Assembly (NCBI GenBank): GCA_017507525.1
Contig: JAFWAT010000042.1
Location: 1-37,062 of the forward strand
Length of the DNA stretch: 37,062 nucleotides
From: Clostridia bacterium
Lineage (GTDB): Bacteria > Bacillota > Clostridia > UBA1381 > UBA9506
Reading direction: 5' to 3'
Shown: positions 8,161-15,954 of the stretch, one piece after another
Numbering within the stretch: position 1 is the stretch's first letter
How the letters are laid out: the number at the start of each line of letters is the position of its first letter
Notes under the pieces: generated by a model
What the model was told of the DNA's origin: nothing
Databases searched by the model: none
The model's input: only the letters and a program-made list of their open reading frames with translations
Position numbers and translations under genes: made by a program

Positions 8161-9867
8161 ATGAAAGTATCAAAATTGCTTTTAAAAACTCTCCGTGAAA
8201 CACCGGCAGAGGCAGAAACTGCCAGCCATCAGCTCATGCTCCGCTCGGGCATGATGAGAAAACTGGCTGCAGGTATTTATTCTTATCTGCCAATGGGTCT
8301 GCGTTCTCTTCATAAGGTTGAGCAGATTATCCGCGAGGAAATGGATGCAGCCGGTGCGCAGGAGCTTTTAATGTCAGCACTTTTACCAGCTGAATATTAT
8401 CAGGAATCCGGCAGATGGGATGTTTTCGGTCCGGAAATGTTTCGTTTAAAGGACAGAAATGACCGTGATTTCTGCTTGGGACCTACCCATGAGGAAATCT
8501 TTACCCAGACAGTTAAAAGTGAAGTATCCTCTTACCGTCAGTTGCCTCTGACCCTGTATCAGATTCAGACAAAATACCGTGATGAACGCCGCCCCCGATT
8601 TGGCGTTATGCGTTCCCGTGAGTTTATGATGAAGGACGCTTACAGCTTTGACTGTGATGAGGCAGGACTGGATGCATCTTATCAGGCAATGTATAAAGCA
8701 TATTGCCGGATTTTTGACCGCTTGGGTCTTGACTATATTGTAGTCGATGCAGACAGCGGTGCCATGGGCGGCTCCGGCTCTCAGGAATTTATGGTAAAAT
8801 CCGATTCCGGCGAAGCCGTTGTGGCATATTGTGACGATTGCGGTTATGCAGCAAATGATGAAAAGGCGGAATGCGTACCGGAAATCTTAGAGCAGGAAGC
8901 TAAAAAGGAAATGAAGAAAATACATACCCCGAATGTGGGCACCATTGAGGAACTGGTTTCCTTTATGGGAACAGACAGCAAGCATTTTGCCAAAACGCTC
9001 ATTTATGTAGCGGCTGGTAAGCCTGTTGCCGTTATGGTACGCGGCGATCGTGAAGTAAACGAAACCAAGCTTGCAAACCTTTTGGGTATCAATGAGGGCG
9101 ATCTGGAAATGGCAGAGGCATGTGTGGTAACAGAAGTTACCAATGCAAGGGTTGGCTTTGCCGGCCCTGTGGGTCTTTCCATTCCCGTGTATTGTGATTT
9201 AGAGGTTGCCAAAATGTGCAACTTTATCGTAGGTGCAAATGAAACGGATTATCATTATGAAAATGTGAATCCTGATGACTTTACGCCGGAAAAGGTTGCT
9301 GATCTTCGTACCATTACAGAAGGGGATGTTTGCCCCCGTTGCGGTAAAACCATCAAGACAACCCGTGGTGTTGAAGTAGGTCATATCTTCAAGCTGGGTA
9401 CAAAATATACAAAAGCGCTGGACTGCACTTATTTAGATGAAAACGGCAAGGCGCAGACCCCGATTATGGGTTGCTACGGCATTGGTGTGAATCGTACGTT
9501 AGCCGCAGTCATTGAACAGTATAATGATGAAAACGGCATGATCTGGCCGGTGAGTGCAGCTCCCTATCAGGTTATTGTTGTGCCGGTGAACCGTGATAAT
9601 GAAGAACAGGCGCTACTCGCTGAGTCCATTTATAAAAAACTGCAGGCTGAGGGTATTGAGGTGCTCTTAGATGACAGAGCAGAAAGACCCGGCGTTAAAT
9701 TTAAGGATGCAGATTTAATTGGCATTCCTGTTCGTATTACCGTTGGCAAAAAAGCTGCAGAGGGTTTGGTAGAATATAAGCTAAGAAGAGATAATGCAGT
9801 TTCTGAAATTTCAGCAGAGGATGCTGTAAAACAGGCGTGTGCGTTTATTCGCAGTGAACTTGCCTGA
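8161..9867 (+). CDS. proS: Prolyl-tRNA synthetase, bacterial type with editing domain
   Basis: This 568-residue class II aminoacyl-tRNA synthetase charges tRNA-Pro. Motif 1 lies around [16 protein letters not shown], motif 2 is [21 protein letters not shown], and motif 3 is [18 protein letters not shown]. Between motifs 2 and 3 is the YbaK-like editing insertion (about residues 230-400, with [21 protein letters not shown]) that clears mischarged Ala-tRNA. The C-terminal anticodon-binding domain follows (about 475-568). The ATG at 8161 gives the standard N-terminus [15 protein letters not shown]. The ribosome site AAAGGA is rather far upstream (12 bases). The frame is open further upstream but that extension lacks family similarity. 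Confidence 0.97.
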   Translation: MKVSKLLLKTLRETPAEAETASHQLMLRSGMMRKLAAGIYSYLPMGLRSLHKVEQIIREEMDAAGAQELLMSALLPAEYYQESGRWDVFGPEMFRLKDRNDRDFCLGPTHEEIFTQTVKSEVSSYRQLPLTLYQIQTKYRDERRPRFGVMRSREFMMKDAYSFDCDEAGLDASYQAMYKAYCRIFDRLGLDYIVVDADSGAMGGSGSQEFMVKSDSGEAVVAYCDDCGYAANDEKAECVPEILEQEAKKEMKKIHTPNVGTIEELVSFMGTDSKHFAKTLIYVAAGKPVAVMVRGDREVNETKLANLLGINEGDLEMAEACVVTEVTNARVGFAGPVGLSIPVYCDLEVAKMCNFIVGANETDYHYENVNPDDFTPEKVADLRTITEGDVCPRCGKTIKTTRGVEVGHIFKLGTKYTKALDCTYLDENGKAQTPIMGCYGIGVNRTLAAVIEQYNDENGMIWPVSAAPYQVIVVPVNRDNEEQALLAESIYKKLQAEGIEVLLDDRAERPGVKFKDADLIGIPVRITVGKKAAEGLVEYKLRRDNAVSEISAEDAVKQACAFIRSELA

Positions 9868-9883
9868 AGAGGGAGAGTGTTTC

Positions 9884-10285
9884 ATGAAAAGAGGTCTTTT
9901 GATGATTGGGTTGATTGGATGTTTTCTGCTTTGCGCCTGCGGTCAAAATCAACAGGTAGAGCCACAAAGCCAGCAGGAAGCAGGGAAGCTAGTGGCAACA
10001 CAAGCCCCTGCTGAGGCGGCAGCAACAAAAACGCCAGAAGCGGAAAGCCGGACAGCAGAGTCTGCACCATCTCTTGCGCCGTCAACCAATCAAGCGATTG
10101 TTACAGAAGAAGAGGCACCAAAGGTGTATTGGACAATGGACATTGCCTATCATTTGGCAAATTGCAAAACCCTTTCCGGTCAAGAACCCAAGGAGGCGTC
10201 TTGGTCTTTGGTTAAAGAAATCGGCTTGCGTCAATGTCCGGAATGTAATCCGCCTCGGTATGAAGGTTATGTTGAGGCTGAATAA
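9884..10285 (+). CDS. Small lipoprotein with a C-terminal Ada-like zinc-binding motif
   Basis: The 133-residue protein has a lipoprotein signal: basic MKRG, a hydrophobic stretch, then the lipobox LCAC with Cys19. A low-complexity Gln/Ala/Glu/Thr linker of about 70 residues follows. The last ~50 residues read VYWT..AYHLANCKTL..EIGLRQCPECNPP, the pattern His, Cys, then CPxC that resembles the Ada/ComEA-associated zinc-ribbon-like module. It would sit on the outer face of the membrane on a flexible tether. It begins 16 bases after proS, so cotranscription is likely. Function is unknown; the motif reading is by eye. Confidence 0.8.
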   Translation: MKRGLLMIGLIGCFLLCACGQNQQVEPQSQQEAGKLVATQAPAEAAATKTPEAESRTAESAPSLAPSTNQAIVTEEEAPKVYWTMDIAYHLANCKTLSGQEPKEASWSLVKEIGLRQCPECNPPRYEGYVEAE

Positions 10286-10317
10286 TCTCGTGGAAAACTA
10301 TGCAAAACGGAGGATGG

Positions 10318-11913
10318 ATGCGTTTGAAAAAAATAATAGCATTATGCTTAACAGCACTTTTTCTCTGCCTTGCTCCGGGATGCGCTTCTAATGTAGAAGA
10401 AGATTTGCAGGTGCCGAAACAGGTTTCAGATTATGAGGTTGGCGGCGAGACACCTAAAAAGGGCGGAACCTTACGGCTTGCCTTGGCAGGTGCGGGGTCA
10501 CTCAACCCGATTTTAGCGGAGAATGAGCATACTATGCAGGTGCTGAATTTGGTGTATGACAGCCTGTTTTGCCGTGATGCCAATGAGGCACTTGTGCCGG
10601 TGCTTTGTTCGCAGTATTCTGTTTCAGCAGACGGTCTTACCTATGAATTTACCATCCGGGACGGGATAGGCTTTCACAACGGGGATACATTATCGGCGCA
10701 GGATGTAGAGGCAACGATTTACATGATTTTATCCTCTGAAAGCTTATATAAATCTAAGCTTTCAGCGATCTCAACCTGCTCCAGCAGTGGCAATACCCTG
10801 TATATTACCCTGCATAATCCGGTTGTTAATTTTCCGGCGCTGTTAGACTTTCCGGTTCTGTCGGAGGAGGATATCAGTGTTTATGACTCTTTGACATATG
10901 TTCCCAACGGCACCGGACGGTACAAGGTACAAAGCTATAAAAAGAGCAAGGAACTGTATCTTTCGGTGAATGAAAACTATTTCCGCAATTTTTCGCCTTA
11001 CATTGAAAACATTGCCGTGTATCTTTTGAAGGATGCCGGTGCAGCGGTTACCATGCTGGAAAACATGCAGATTGATGTTTTGTCATCTCATGTAATTAAC
11101 TTGCATGCATATACACCAAAGCGGAATTTATCGTCGGTGGAACATACAAGCGGCAGGTTTACTTTTGTGGGCATTAACAATCAAAAACAAGCGCTTTTGT
11201 CTGCGAAAACCAGGCAGGTGCTCAGCATGGCTTTAGACCGTAGAGAAATTTTATCAGGGAGTACAGTGCCTTACGGAACAGCTGCAGAGATTCCTGTGCC
11301 GGATCAAAGCTTTTGGAATAGCGGCACCACGTCTATGGAGAAACCTGATATACAACGTGTGAAAACTATGCTCTCTGAAGATGGATGGACAGATAGCGAT
11401 GCAAACGGCGTACCGGAAAAGGAAGTATATGGCGAACAGGTGATGCTTGCTCCTGGTATTTTAGTCAACAGCGAAAACCCGACGCGTCTTAAAATAGCAG
11501 AACAGGTAAAAACATTCTGGAATGCTGCGGGCATTCCTGCTTATGTGGCGGTGGTTCCTTATGAAGAGTATCAGTCGCGCATTGCAAGCGGAGAATATGA
11601 TGTCTTCATTGGCAGCGTTTCGCTTTCTGAAAATTATGATGTATCTTTTTTGTTGAAAACCAATGCAAATCCCTTAGGGGTATCCAGCGAAGTGATTGAC
11701 CGTACACTCAATACGCTGGCAATCTCCAATCAAGAAGCTTACAAGCAAGCACAGTTTTATGAGCTTTGCAATGCTTTGCGAAGTGAAATGCCTTTGGTTG
11801 GCTTGTTTTTTGAAAATGATGTAATTGTTTTTGATTCTCGGGTTAAAGGAAACATTAAACCATCGGGTTCAGATATGTTTTACAGTATTGATCAATGGTT
11901 CTTGTCAGAGTGA
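10318..11913 (+). CDS. Peptide/nickel-type ABC transporter substrate-binding lipoprotein (SBP family 5)
   Basis: The protein (about 531 residues) has a lipoprotein signal with lipobox LAPGC (Cys22) and the family-5 solute-binding fold. It shows KGGTLRLALAGAGSLNPIL near residue 50, then DGLTYEFTIRDGIGFHNGDTLSAQDVEATI, the usual SBP_bac_5 signature region. Such proteins capture oligopeptides, dipeptides or nickel for an Opp/Dpp importer, but no permease or ATPase gene is nearby, so it may be an orphan or serve a distant importer. The start is uncertain: ATG 10318 is 4 bases and TTG 10324 is 10 bases after GGAGG; both keep the signal peptide. Confidence 0.9.
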   Translation: MRLKKIIALCLTALFLCLAPGCASNVEEDLQVPKQVSDYEVGGETPKKGGTLRLALAGAGSLNPILAENEHTMQVLNLVYDSLFCRDANEALVPVLCSQYSVSADGLTYEFTIRDGIGFHNGDTLSAQDVEATIYMILSSESLYKSKLSAISTCSSSGNTLYITLHNPVVNFPALLDFPVLSEEDISVYDSLTYVPNGTGRYKVQSYKKSKELYLSVNENYFRNFSPYIENIAVYLLKDAGAAVTMLENMQIDVLSSHVINLHAYTPKRNLSSVEHTSGRFTFVGINNQKQALLSAKTRQVLSMALDRREILSGSTVPYGTAAEIPVPDQSFWNSGTTSMEKPDIQRVKTMLSEDGWTDSDANGVPEKEVYGEQVMLAPGILVNSENPTRLKIAEQVKTFWNAAGIPAYVAVVPYEEYQSRIASGEYDVFIGSVSLSENYDVSFLLKTNANPLGVSSEVIDRTLNTLAISNQEAYKQAQFYELCNALRSEMPLVGLFFENDVIVFDSRVKGNIKPSGSDMFYSIDQWFLSE

Positions 11914-11952
11914 CAGCAACCAAGTTGTAACAGAAAAGTAAAACATAAACAA

Positions 11953-11981
11953 TTGACCTATGCTACTTTCGATGCTATAAT
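11953..11981 (+). promoter_or_regulatory. Sigma-A promoter of the large SLH protein gene
   Basis: TTGACC (11953-11958), a 17-base spacer, TATAAT (11976-11981). It lies about 55 bases upstream of the ATG, consistent with strong expression of a surface protein. Confidence 0.8.
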
Positions 11982-12036
11982 GAACATATACAATGTTGCA
12001 CATGTATTCATAAATTTAAAAAACGGAGGGAAGAAC

Positions 12037-14880
12037 ATGAGAAAAGCGAAAAAATTTTTGTCACTTCTTTTGGTATTGACAATGACAATTACATTGTCTG
12101 TACCTATGGTTTCTGCATCTGAGTTTACAGATGTTGACACAAAACATTACTATTACAATGCAATTCAAAGTTTGGTGGCGCGCGGCATCATTTCCGGTAT
12201 GGGAGATGGTACCTTTGCACCGGAAGCCAGCATTAAGCGTTCTGAGTTTGCTAAAATGGTGGTTCTGTCCATCGGTATAACCAACGCCGGTAATGCTGTA
12301 GAGTCCAGTGGTTTCCCGGATGTACCAGCTGATCATTGGGCAGCCGGTTACGTGAAAGCAGCACATGGCCAGGGCATTATCAACGGCTTTGAAGACGGAA
12401 CCTTCAGACCGGATGAAAATGTTACATACGAACAGGCTATTACAATGGCGATTCGTGCAAAATCCCTGTTTTTAAAGGCTGAAGCTGAAAAAATCGGTTA
12501 TCCCGATGGTTACATTCAGCTTGCAACCAAGTACAAATTTTTAAAGGGCATTGTTGACGGCGTTAACAAACAGCCTGCAAAGCGTGGTACCATTGCACAA
12601 CTGATGGATAACATGCTGAAGGTTGAACTGCCAAGTGATAGCATAGGTGGTATTCCTCAGATTGAAACTGACCAGGTCGAAGAAGTCAAGGGTCAGGTCA
12701 TGGCAGTCAGAGGCACAAGCCTGATTGATGGCGATTCTGACAGTTTAAACACCTATCAGTTTAAATTAAAAGAAACTGATGGCGATATTGTAATTTATGA
12801 TGCAAAAAATCTTTCTATAAAGGATTCACTTCGTTCTTACCTTGGTAAACAGGTTGTTGTTTATTATGAAGAAGACGAGGGTGCCAGAATTCAGGTTGCT
12901 ACCAGCATGAGTGAACAGAGAAACCGCAACTATGAAGTAACCGTAAGCTTAGATGATATTGAAGATTACTCTAATACTTTAGTTGAGTACGAGGATGATG
13001 GTGAAGAGGCAAGAATCTCTGCTGAAAATGGTGCGATCATCATGTATAACGGTCGTATCACGGCAACTGACTTAGAAGATCTGATTGATGCAAATCTGGA
13101 AAATGCCGGTTCTGTTCGCTTTCTGTGCTCAGAGGGCGAAGGCGCTCCTGCGGATGTTATCTTCTTTACTTCTTACACCAACTGGTATGTAACTTCTACC
13201 ACATCTTCTACAAAGATGGTATACGGTGAAATCGGCGGTGCAAGAAACAGCATTGAAGTTAATGATGAAGCAAGAGACAAGACTGTTACCATTACAAAGA
13301 ATGGTAACACTGTACCGTTCTCCAGCATTAAGAAAGATCAGATTCTGTCTATTTCTAAGAGTGATGACGGAAAGGTTATTGACGTTATTATCTCTGACAA
13401 AACTGTTACCGGCACTGTAACTGCTAAGAATGACAGCTTAAATAACATTACCGTTCAGACTAAGACATATGGCTTTACAGATGGTCTTACAACTGCAGAT
13501 ATTAACTTAGGTGTTACCTTAAAGCTGTACATTGACGCATTTGGCAAGGTTGCAAAATATACACATCAGATGACCTCTACCAACTATATTTACGGTTACC
13601 TGTTAAAGGCAAGCAACGACGGTAGCTCCATGGACGGCAGAGTTGCTATGAAGATTTTGAAGCTGAACACAACCTCTACCGCCACACCGGCTGAGTTGTA
13701 TTTAAGTGAAACGGTTAATATTAACAATACAAATTATAAGCCGGCTAGGCAGGCAGATGATATTATTGCTTTGTTGTGCCAAACTGCAGAATATTATGAT
13801 GCAACAAGCGGTGACTATGATTTCGGCAGCGATGAAGTGTTCCAGCCCATTCGTTACACCACTGGTAGTGACGGCGCAATTACTTCTTTGCTGATTGGTA
13901 CACAGGCAGTTGCGGCAACAGATTCTGACCTTAAGGTTGATAATTCTTTTGTAGATACAGCAATCGCGTGTACGAGCACAGGCTCAAATCCTACTTTCCA
14001 GTACCTCTATAAATTGAATTCATCTACAAAGGTTGTTTATGTTCCTGATAATGATACAGATCGTGAAAACAATACTAAGTATATTATCAGAAACGGTAAT
14101 AATGCTGGGCTGACACAGCGTGATTATAAAATTGTTATGGTTGACCTTAATGCTTCTTCCGTACCGGCAGTTGTACTTATTTACTCTTCATCTGCAAACG
14201 TTGTTTCTACGGAATGGGAAGATTGCATACCAATGGTTGTTACTTACAAGCAAATGGGCACTGGTGAATATCCGTATGAAATCACACTGAAGAGCCATAC
14301 AAGTGAAGAAGTATATTACGATGAAGCAGGTGCTTTCTATGGTGCGGTTAACATGGGTGATGTAGTCAGAGTTTCTGTTGCAGGCGACAAGAAAGTTGAA
14401 GAATATGAAGTTGTTGCAGAAGCAACTGAAATTTATGCAGGTAATGAATATATTAAACCCACTACGCATTTGACAGAAACAGCTCGTGACATTGACAGGG
14501 TTGGTACACCGCTTGGTGATACTTATCCGTTGCATCTGGAAGGTGACCCTGCAAGAGTTCGCGAAATTGTTCTGTTTGCAGGTGTTGCTTATGACATCAA
14601 TAGCGGTTCCATGCTGATTGCAATGGATTACCCTGAAGCCGGCGATGCTTGGACAGAGGGTGCTCTGGCAAGTGCCGGCAACCTGAGAAACATCTCTGTT
14701 TCCGGCGCCAAGGTTGTGGCTGTAGAATTTGATGATGGAGAGTTTGATAGCATCAGTGAAATTGATGTTGCACAGATTCAGCCTTATGTTGATAAAGAAG
14801 AGGCAGCTCATAAGTTAGTTGTATACTGTTATGGTGACACTGCAAGATTGATTGTTGTTTACAAAAACGCAAACGAATAA
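12037..14880 (+). CDS. Large secreted SLH-domain surface protein
   Basis: This 947-residue protein starts at an ATG preceded by GGAGGG. A Sec signal peptide (basic MRKAKK, hydrophobic core, VSA before Ser-Glu) covers about residues 1-27. Two clear S-layer homology domains follow: FTDVDTKHYYYNAIQSL..G.GDGTFAPEASIKRSEFAKM (about 30-75) and FPDVPADHWAAGYVKAA..GFEDGTFRPDENVTYEQA (about 92-140). A degenerate third lies around 155-200. SLH domains bind secondary wall polymers on the peptidoglycan. The remaining ~740 residues look beta-rich, with repeated stretches that alternate DG/NG turns and hydrophobic strands, as in the smaller SLH protein near the end of the window. No catalytic motif is evident. 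It may be a structural S-layer or adhesin component. Confidence 0.9.
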   Translation: MRKAKKFLSLLLVLTMTITLSVPMVSASEFTDVDTKHYYYNAIQSLVARGIISGMGDGTFAPEASIKRSEFAKMVVLSIGITNAGNAVESSGFPDVPADHWAAGYVKAAHGQGIINGFEDGTFRPDENVTYEQAITMAIRAKSLFLKAEAEKIGYPDGYIQLATKYKFLKGIVDGVNKQPAKRGTIAQLMDNMLKVELPSDSIGGIPQIETDQVEEVKGQVMAVRGTSLIDGDSDSLNTYQFKLKETDGDIVIYDAKNLSIKDSLRSYLGKQVVVYYEEDEGARIQVATSMSEQRNRNYEVTVSLDDIEDYSNTLVEYEDDGEEARISAENGAIIMYNGRITATDLEDLIDANLENAGSVRFLCSEGEGAPADVIFFTSYTNWYVTSTTSSTKMVYGEIGGARNSIEVNDEARDKTVTITKNGNTVPFSSIKKDQILSISKSDDGKVIDVIISDKTVTGTVTAKNDSLNNITVQTKTYGFTDGLTTADINLGVTLKLYIDAFGKVAKYTHQMTSTNYIYGYLLKASNDGSSMDGRVAMKILKLNTTSTATPAELYLSETVNINNTNYKPARQADDIIALLCQTAEYYDATSGDYDFGSDEVFQPIRYTTGSDGAITSLLIGTQAVAATDSDLKVDNSFVDTAIACTSTGSNPTFQYLYKLNSSTKVVYVPDNDTDRENNTKYIIRNGNNAGLTQRDYKIVMVDLNASSVPAVVLIYSSSANVVSTEWEDCIPMVVTYKQMGTGEYPYEITLKSHTSEEVYYDEAGAFYGAVNMGDVVRVSVAGDKKVEEYEVVAEATEIYAGNEYIKPTTHLTETARDIDRVGTPLGDTYPLHLEGDPARVREIVLFAGVAYDINSGSMLIAMDYPEAGDAWTEGALASAGNLRNISVSGAKVVAVEFDDGEFDSISEIDVAQIQPYVDKEEAAHKLVVYCYGDTARLIVVYKNANE

Positions 14881-14888
14881 TCTTAAGC

Positions 14889-14936
14889 ACAAAAACCCTA
14901 CGGCATACGCGTAGTGGCCTTAAGGACACTACGCAG
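14889..14936 (+). repeat. Left inverted repeat bounding the 2.2-kb islet; also 3' hairpin of the SLH gene
   Basis: This 48-base segment, beginning ACAAAAACCCTACGGC and ending TACGCAG, recurs in inverted orientation at 17103-17150 (first 16 bases identical, roughly three quarters identical overall). Inside it GCGTAGTG (14909-14916) and CACTACGC (14927-14934) form a perfect 8-base stem around a loop containing CCTTAAGG, followed by AGTTTTA. It lies 9 bases after the SLH stop and could terminate that transcript. Confidence 0.75.
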
Positions 14937-14943
14937 TTTTATT

Positions 14944-15048
14944 CGCCTATCGGCGAGTGGTATTTGCTTTGCAAGCGTTATTGTTTCACAGTGGTATTGC
15001 CTTCGGCAGTTTATCAGCGAATAAAATACCACTAAAACCAAAGGTTTT
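14944..15048 (+). other. Series of small hairpins with repeated AGTGGTATT boxes
   Basis: Four short stem-loops follow one another: CGCC-TATC-GGCG (14944-14955), TTGC-TTT-GCAA (14964-14974), TGCC-TTC-GGCA (14998-15008) and AAAACC-AAA-GGTTTT (15034-15048). The box AGTGGTATT occurs directly at 14956 and 14990 and inverted at 15025-15033 (AATACCACT). A further imperfect stem (CTGTGC..GTACAG) lies near 15081. A 62-codon open frame crosses the region but has no ribosome site and looks non-coding. The block is upstream of the promoter of the four-helix-bundle gene, so it is probably a DNA element or a separate RNA. Confidence 0.65.
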
Positions 15049-15103
15049 AATAACACTTTTGATTTGTCAAAAATATCACTCTGTGCGAAGTACAGAATAC
15101 AAC

Positions 15104-15132
15104 TTGAAAAAACAGAAAAATTACAGTATAAC
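15104..15132 (+). promoter_or_regulatory. Probable sigma-A promoter of the four-helix-bundle gene
   Basis: TTGAAA (15104-15109), 17 bases, TATAAC (15127-15132). It would give a very short leader (about 12-15 bases) before the ATG at 15151, including the GAGAGGTG ribosome site. Confidence 0.55.
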
Positions 15133-15150
15133 TATTGAGAGGTGATGATT

Positions 15151-15501
15151 ATGGCGGATAGTATTTTAAGAGATAAAGCAAAGCAATTTGCAAAAGATAT
15201 TGTTTTCTTGTGTAGAGAAATTAAATCAAGCCATAAAGAAGCGGTATTAGTAAATCAACTGCTTCGTTCGGCAACCTCAATAGGTGCAAATCTTCACGAA
15301 GTACAATATGCTCAAAGCAAGAATGATTTTATTTCAAAACTTGAAATAGCACAAAAAGAATGCTATGAAACAGAGTATTGGTTGGAATTGCTTTTTGAAA
15401 CAGATTGTATAGAAAAAGATAAATATAAGAAAATGCAAAATGAATGTGGTGCTATTCGTCGAATGCTGATTTCATCACTAAAAACAGTTAAATCTAAGTA
15501 A
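15151..15501 (+). CDS. Four-helix-bundle protein, 23S rRNA intervening-sequence (IVP/S23) family
   Basis: This 116-residue, all-helical, charged protein has the family pattern LLRSATSIGANLHEVQYAQS..DFISKLEIAQKECYETEYWLELL (shown with a gap), typical of TIGR02436/PF05635. Relatives occur inside 23S rRNA intervening sequences and as the Avd accessory protein of diversity-generating retroelements, but most are solitary and of unknown function. The ATG at 15151 was chosen because GAGAGGTG lies 6 bases ahead; in-frame GTG/ATG codons two to three codons upstream overlap that site. No reverse transcriptase or rRNA gene is near. It lies inside the islet bounded by inverted repeats and is followed by a good terminator. 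Confidence 0.9.
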   Translation: MADSILRDKAKQFAKDIVFLCREIKSSHKEAVLVNQLLRSATSIGANLHEVQYAQSKNDFISKLEIAQKECYETEYWLELLFETDCIEKDKYKKMQNECGAIRRMLISSLKTVKSK

Positions 15502-15507
15502 AACATT

Positions 15508-15542
15508 AAGCCTGAAACGACAATTCTAGTTTCAGGCTTTTC
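15508..15542 (+). terminator. Intrinsic terminator after the four-helix-bundle gene
   Basis: AAGCCTGAAAC (15508-15518) and GTTTCAGGCTT (15529-15539) form a perfect 11-base stem with a 10-base loop, followed by a short T run. Confidence 0.85.
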
Positions 15543-15551
15543 TAATAAGGT

Positions 15552-15567
15552 TTTAGGATATCCTAAA
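15552..15567. promoter_or_regulatory. Perfect 16-base palindrome
   Basis: TTTAGGATATCCTAAA is self-complementary over its whole length with no loop, more like a protein-binding dyad than an RNA hairpin. It lies about 90 bases upstream of the promoter of the candidate structured RNA. Confidence 0.45.
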
Positions 15568-15600
15568 TGTTTGGAATATGGTACACATTTTCCCTGCTTG

Positions 15601-15639
15601 TTACAGTACCGGACAATTGTACATTACAGTACGGGACAA
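15601..15639 (+). repeat. Two 16-base direct repeats 23 bases apart
   Basis: TTACAGTACCGGACAA (15601-15616) and TTACAGTACGGGACAA (15624-15639) differ at one base. Start-to-start spacing is 23 bases, about two helical turns, and the second copy ends 15 bases before the -35 of the next promoter. They could be activator or repressor sites. Alternatively they may be the remnant end of an insertion sequence, since some IS ends (for example IS21-type) carry such tandem repeats. Confidence 0.6.
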
Positions 15640-15654
15640 ATTTATGGAAAAGTA

Positions 15655-15683
15655 TTGATAAATATAAGAGTTTGATGTATAAT
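15655..15683 (+). promoter_or_regulatory. Strong sigma-A promoter of a candidate structured RNA
   Basis: TTGATA (15655-15660), exactly 17 bases, TATAAT (15678-15683). The predicted start, about 15690, coincides with the first base of the long closing stem of the downstream RNA. Confidence 0.8.
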
Positions 15684-15689
15684 AACTAT

Positions 15690-15890
15690 GCCAAACTAAT
15701 TTAATATGCTTAATGGGTTATTTTTATTAATGGTATAATTATGCCATTTTTGAGAATGCTCGCAATATTGAATTTGATAAAAATGCAAATTCCTTTTATG
15801 CGAGTATTATAACTCATTATGCGTAAAATTAGTTTGGCGACTATCGGAGTTTGCGTTTTTTATGCGTCTGCTTCGGTAGGCGCATTTTTT
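15690..15890 (+). ncRNA. Candidate ~200-nt structured RNA or leader RNA, unrecognised family
   Basis: GCCAAACTAATT (from 15690) pairs with AATTAGTTTGGC (ending 15838), and after an internal mismatch TAATGGGTTA (to 15720) pairs with TAACTCATTA, closing the structure. Inside are a small hairpin TGGTAT-AATT-ATGCCA (15731-15746), a 10-pair stem AATGCTCGCA/TGCGAGTATT (3' arm 15799-15808) and a terminal stem GAATTTG/CAAATTC (3' arm 15786-15792). This makes a three-way-junction layout. The RNA ends in a strong terminator at 15862-15890. TTATGCG occurs three times (15796, 15817, 15860), each able to pair with CGCAT in the terminator, so alternative folding is possible. A lipoprotein gene follows at once, so this may be a standalone RNA or an attenuator leader. 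Confidence 0.6.
15862..15890 (+). terminator. Intrinsic terminator ending the candidate RNA, just before the lipoprotein gene
   Basis: ATGCGTCTGC and GTAGGCGCAT form a 10-pair stem (two G-U pairs) closed by a TTCG tetraloop and followed by six T residues. It lies only about 20 bases ahead of the next ribosome site, the usual place for a transcription attenuator. Confidence 0.85.
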
Positions 15891-15954
15891 ATTGCATGAT
15901 TTTTTAGAAAGGAGAAAAATGGATAAAGAATTTATTTTAGAAAGGAAAATTAAA

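Noticed and set aside
14188-14811. A 207-codon open frame on the minus strand inside the large SLH gene
   Set aside because: Antisense to a well-supported gene, Cys/Asn/Phe-rich with no family likeness and no ribosome site; a shadow frame.
14957-15145. A 62-codon plus-strand frame across the hairpin string
   Set aside because: The bases are fully used in hairpins and repeats, there is no ribosome site, and the translation has no protein-like pattern.
15151-15501. A diversity-generating retroelement (Avd-like protein)
   Set aside because: No reverse transcriptase gene and no template/variable repeat pair was seen in the window.
15690-15890. 6S RNA as an identity for the structured RNA
   Set aside because: 6S has a large, fairly symmetric central bubble; here the junction is one-sided with a small hairpin on the 5' side and almost no 3' gap.
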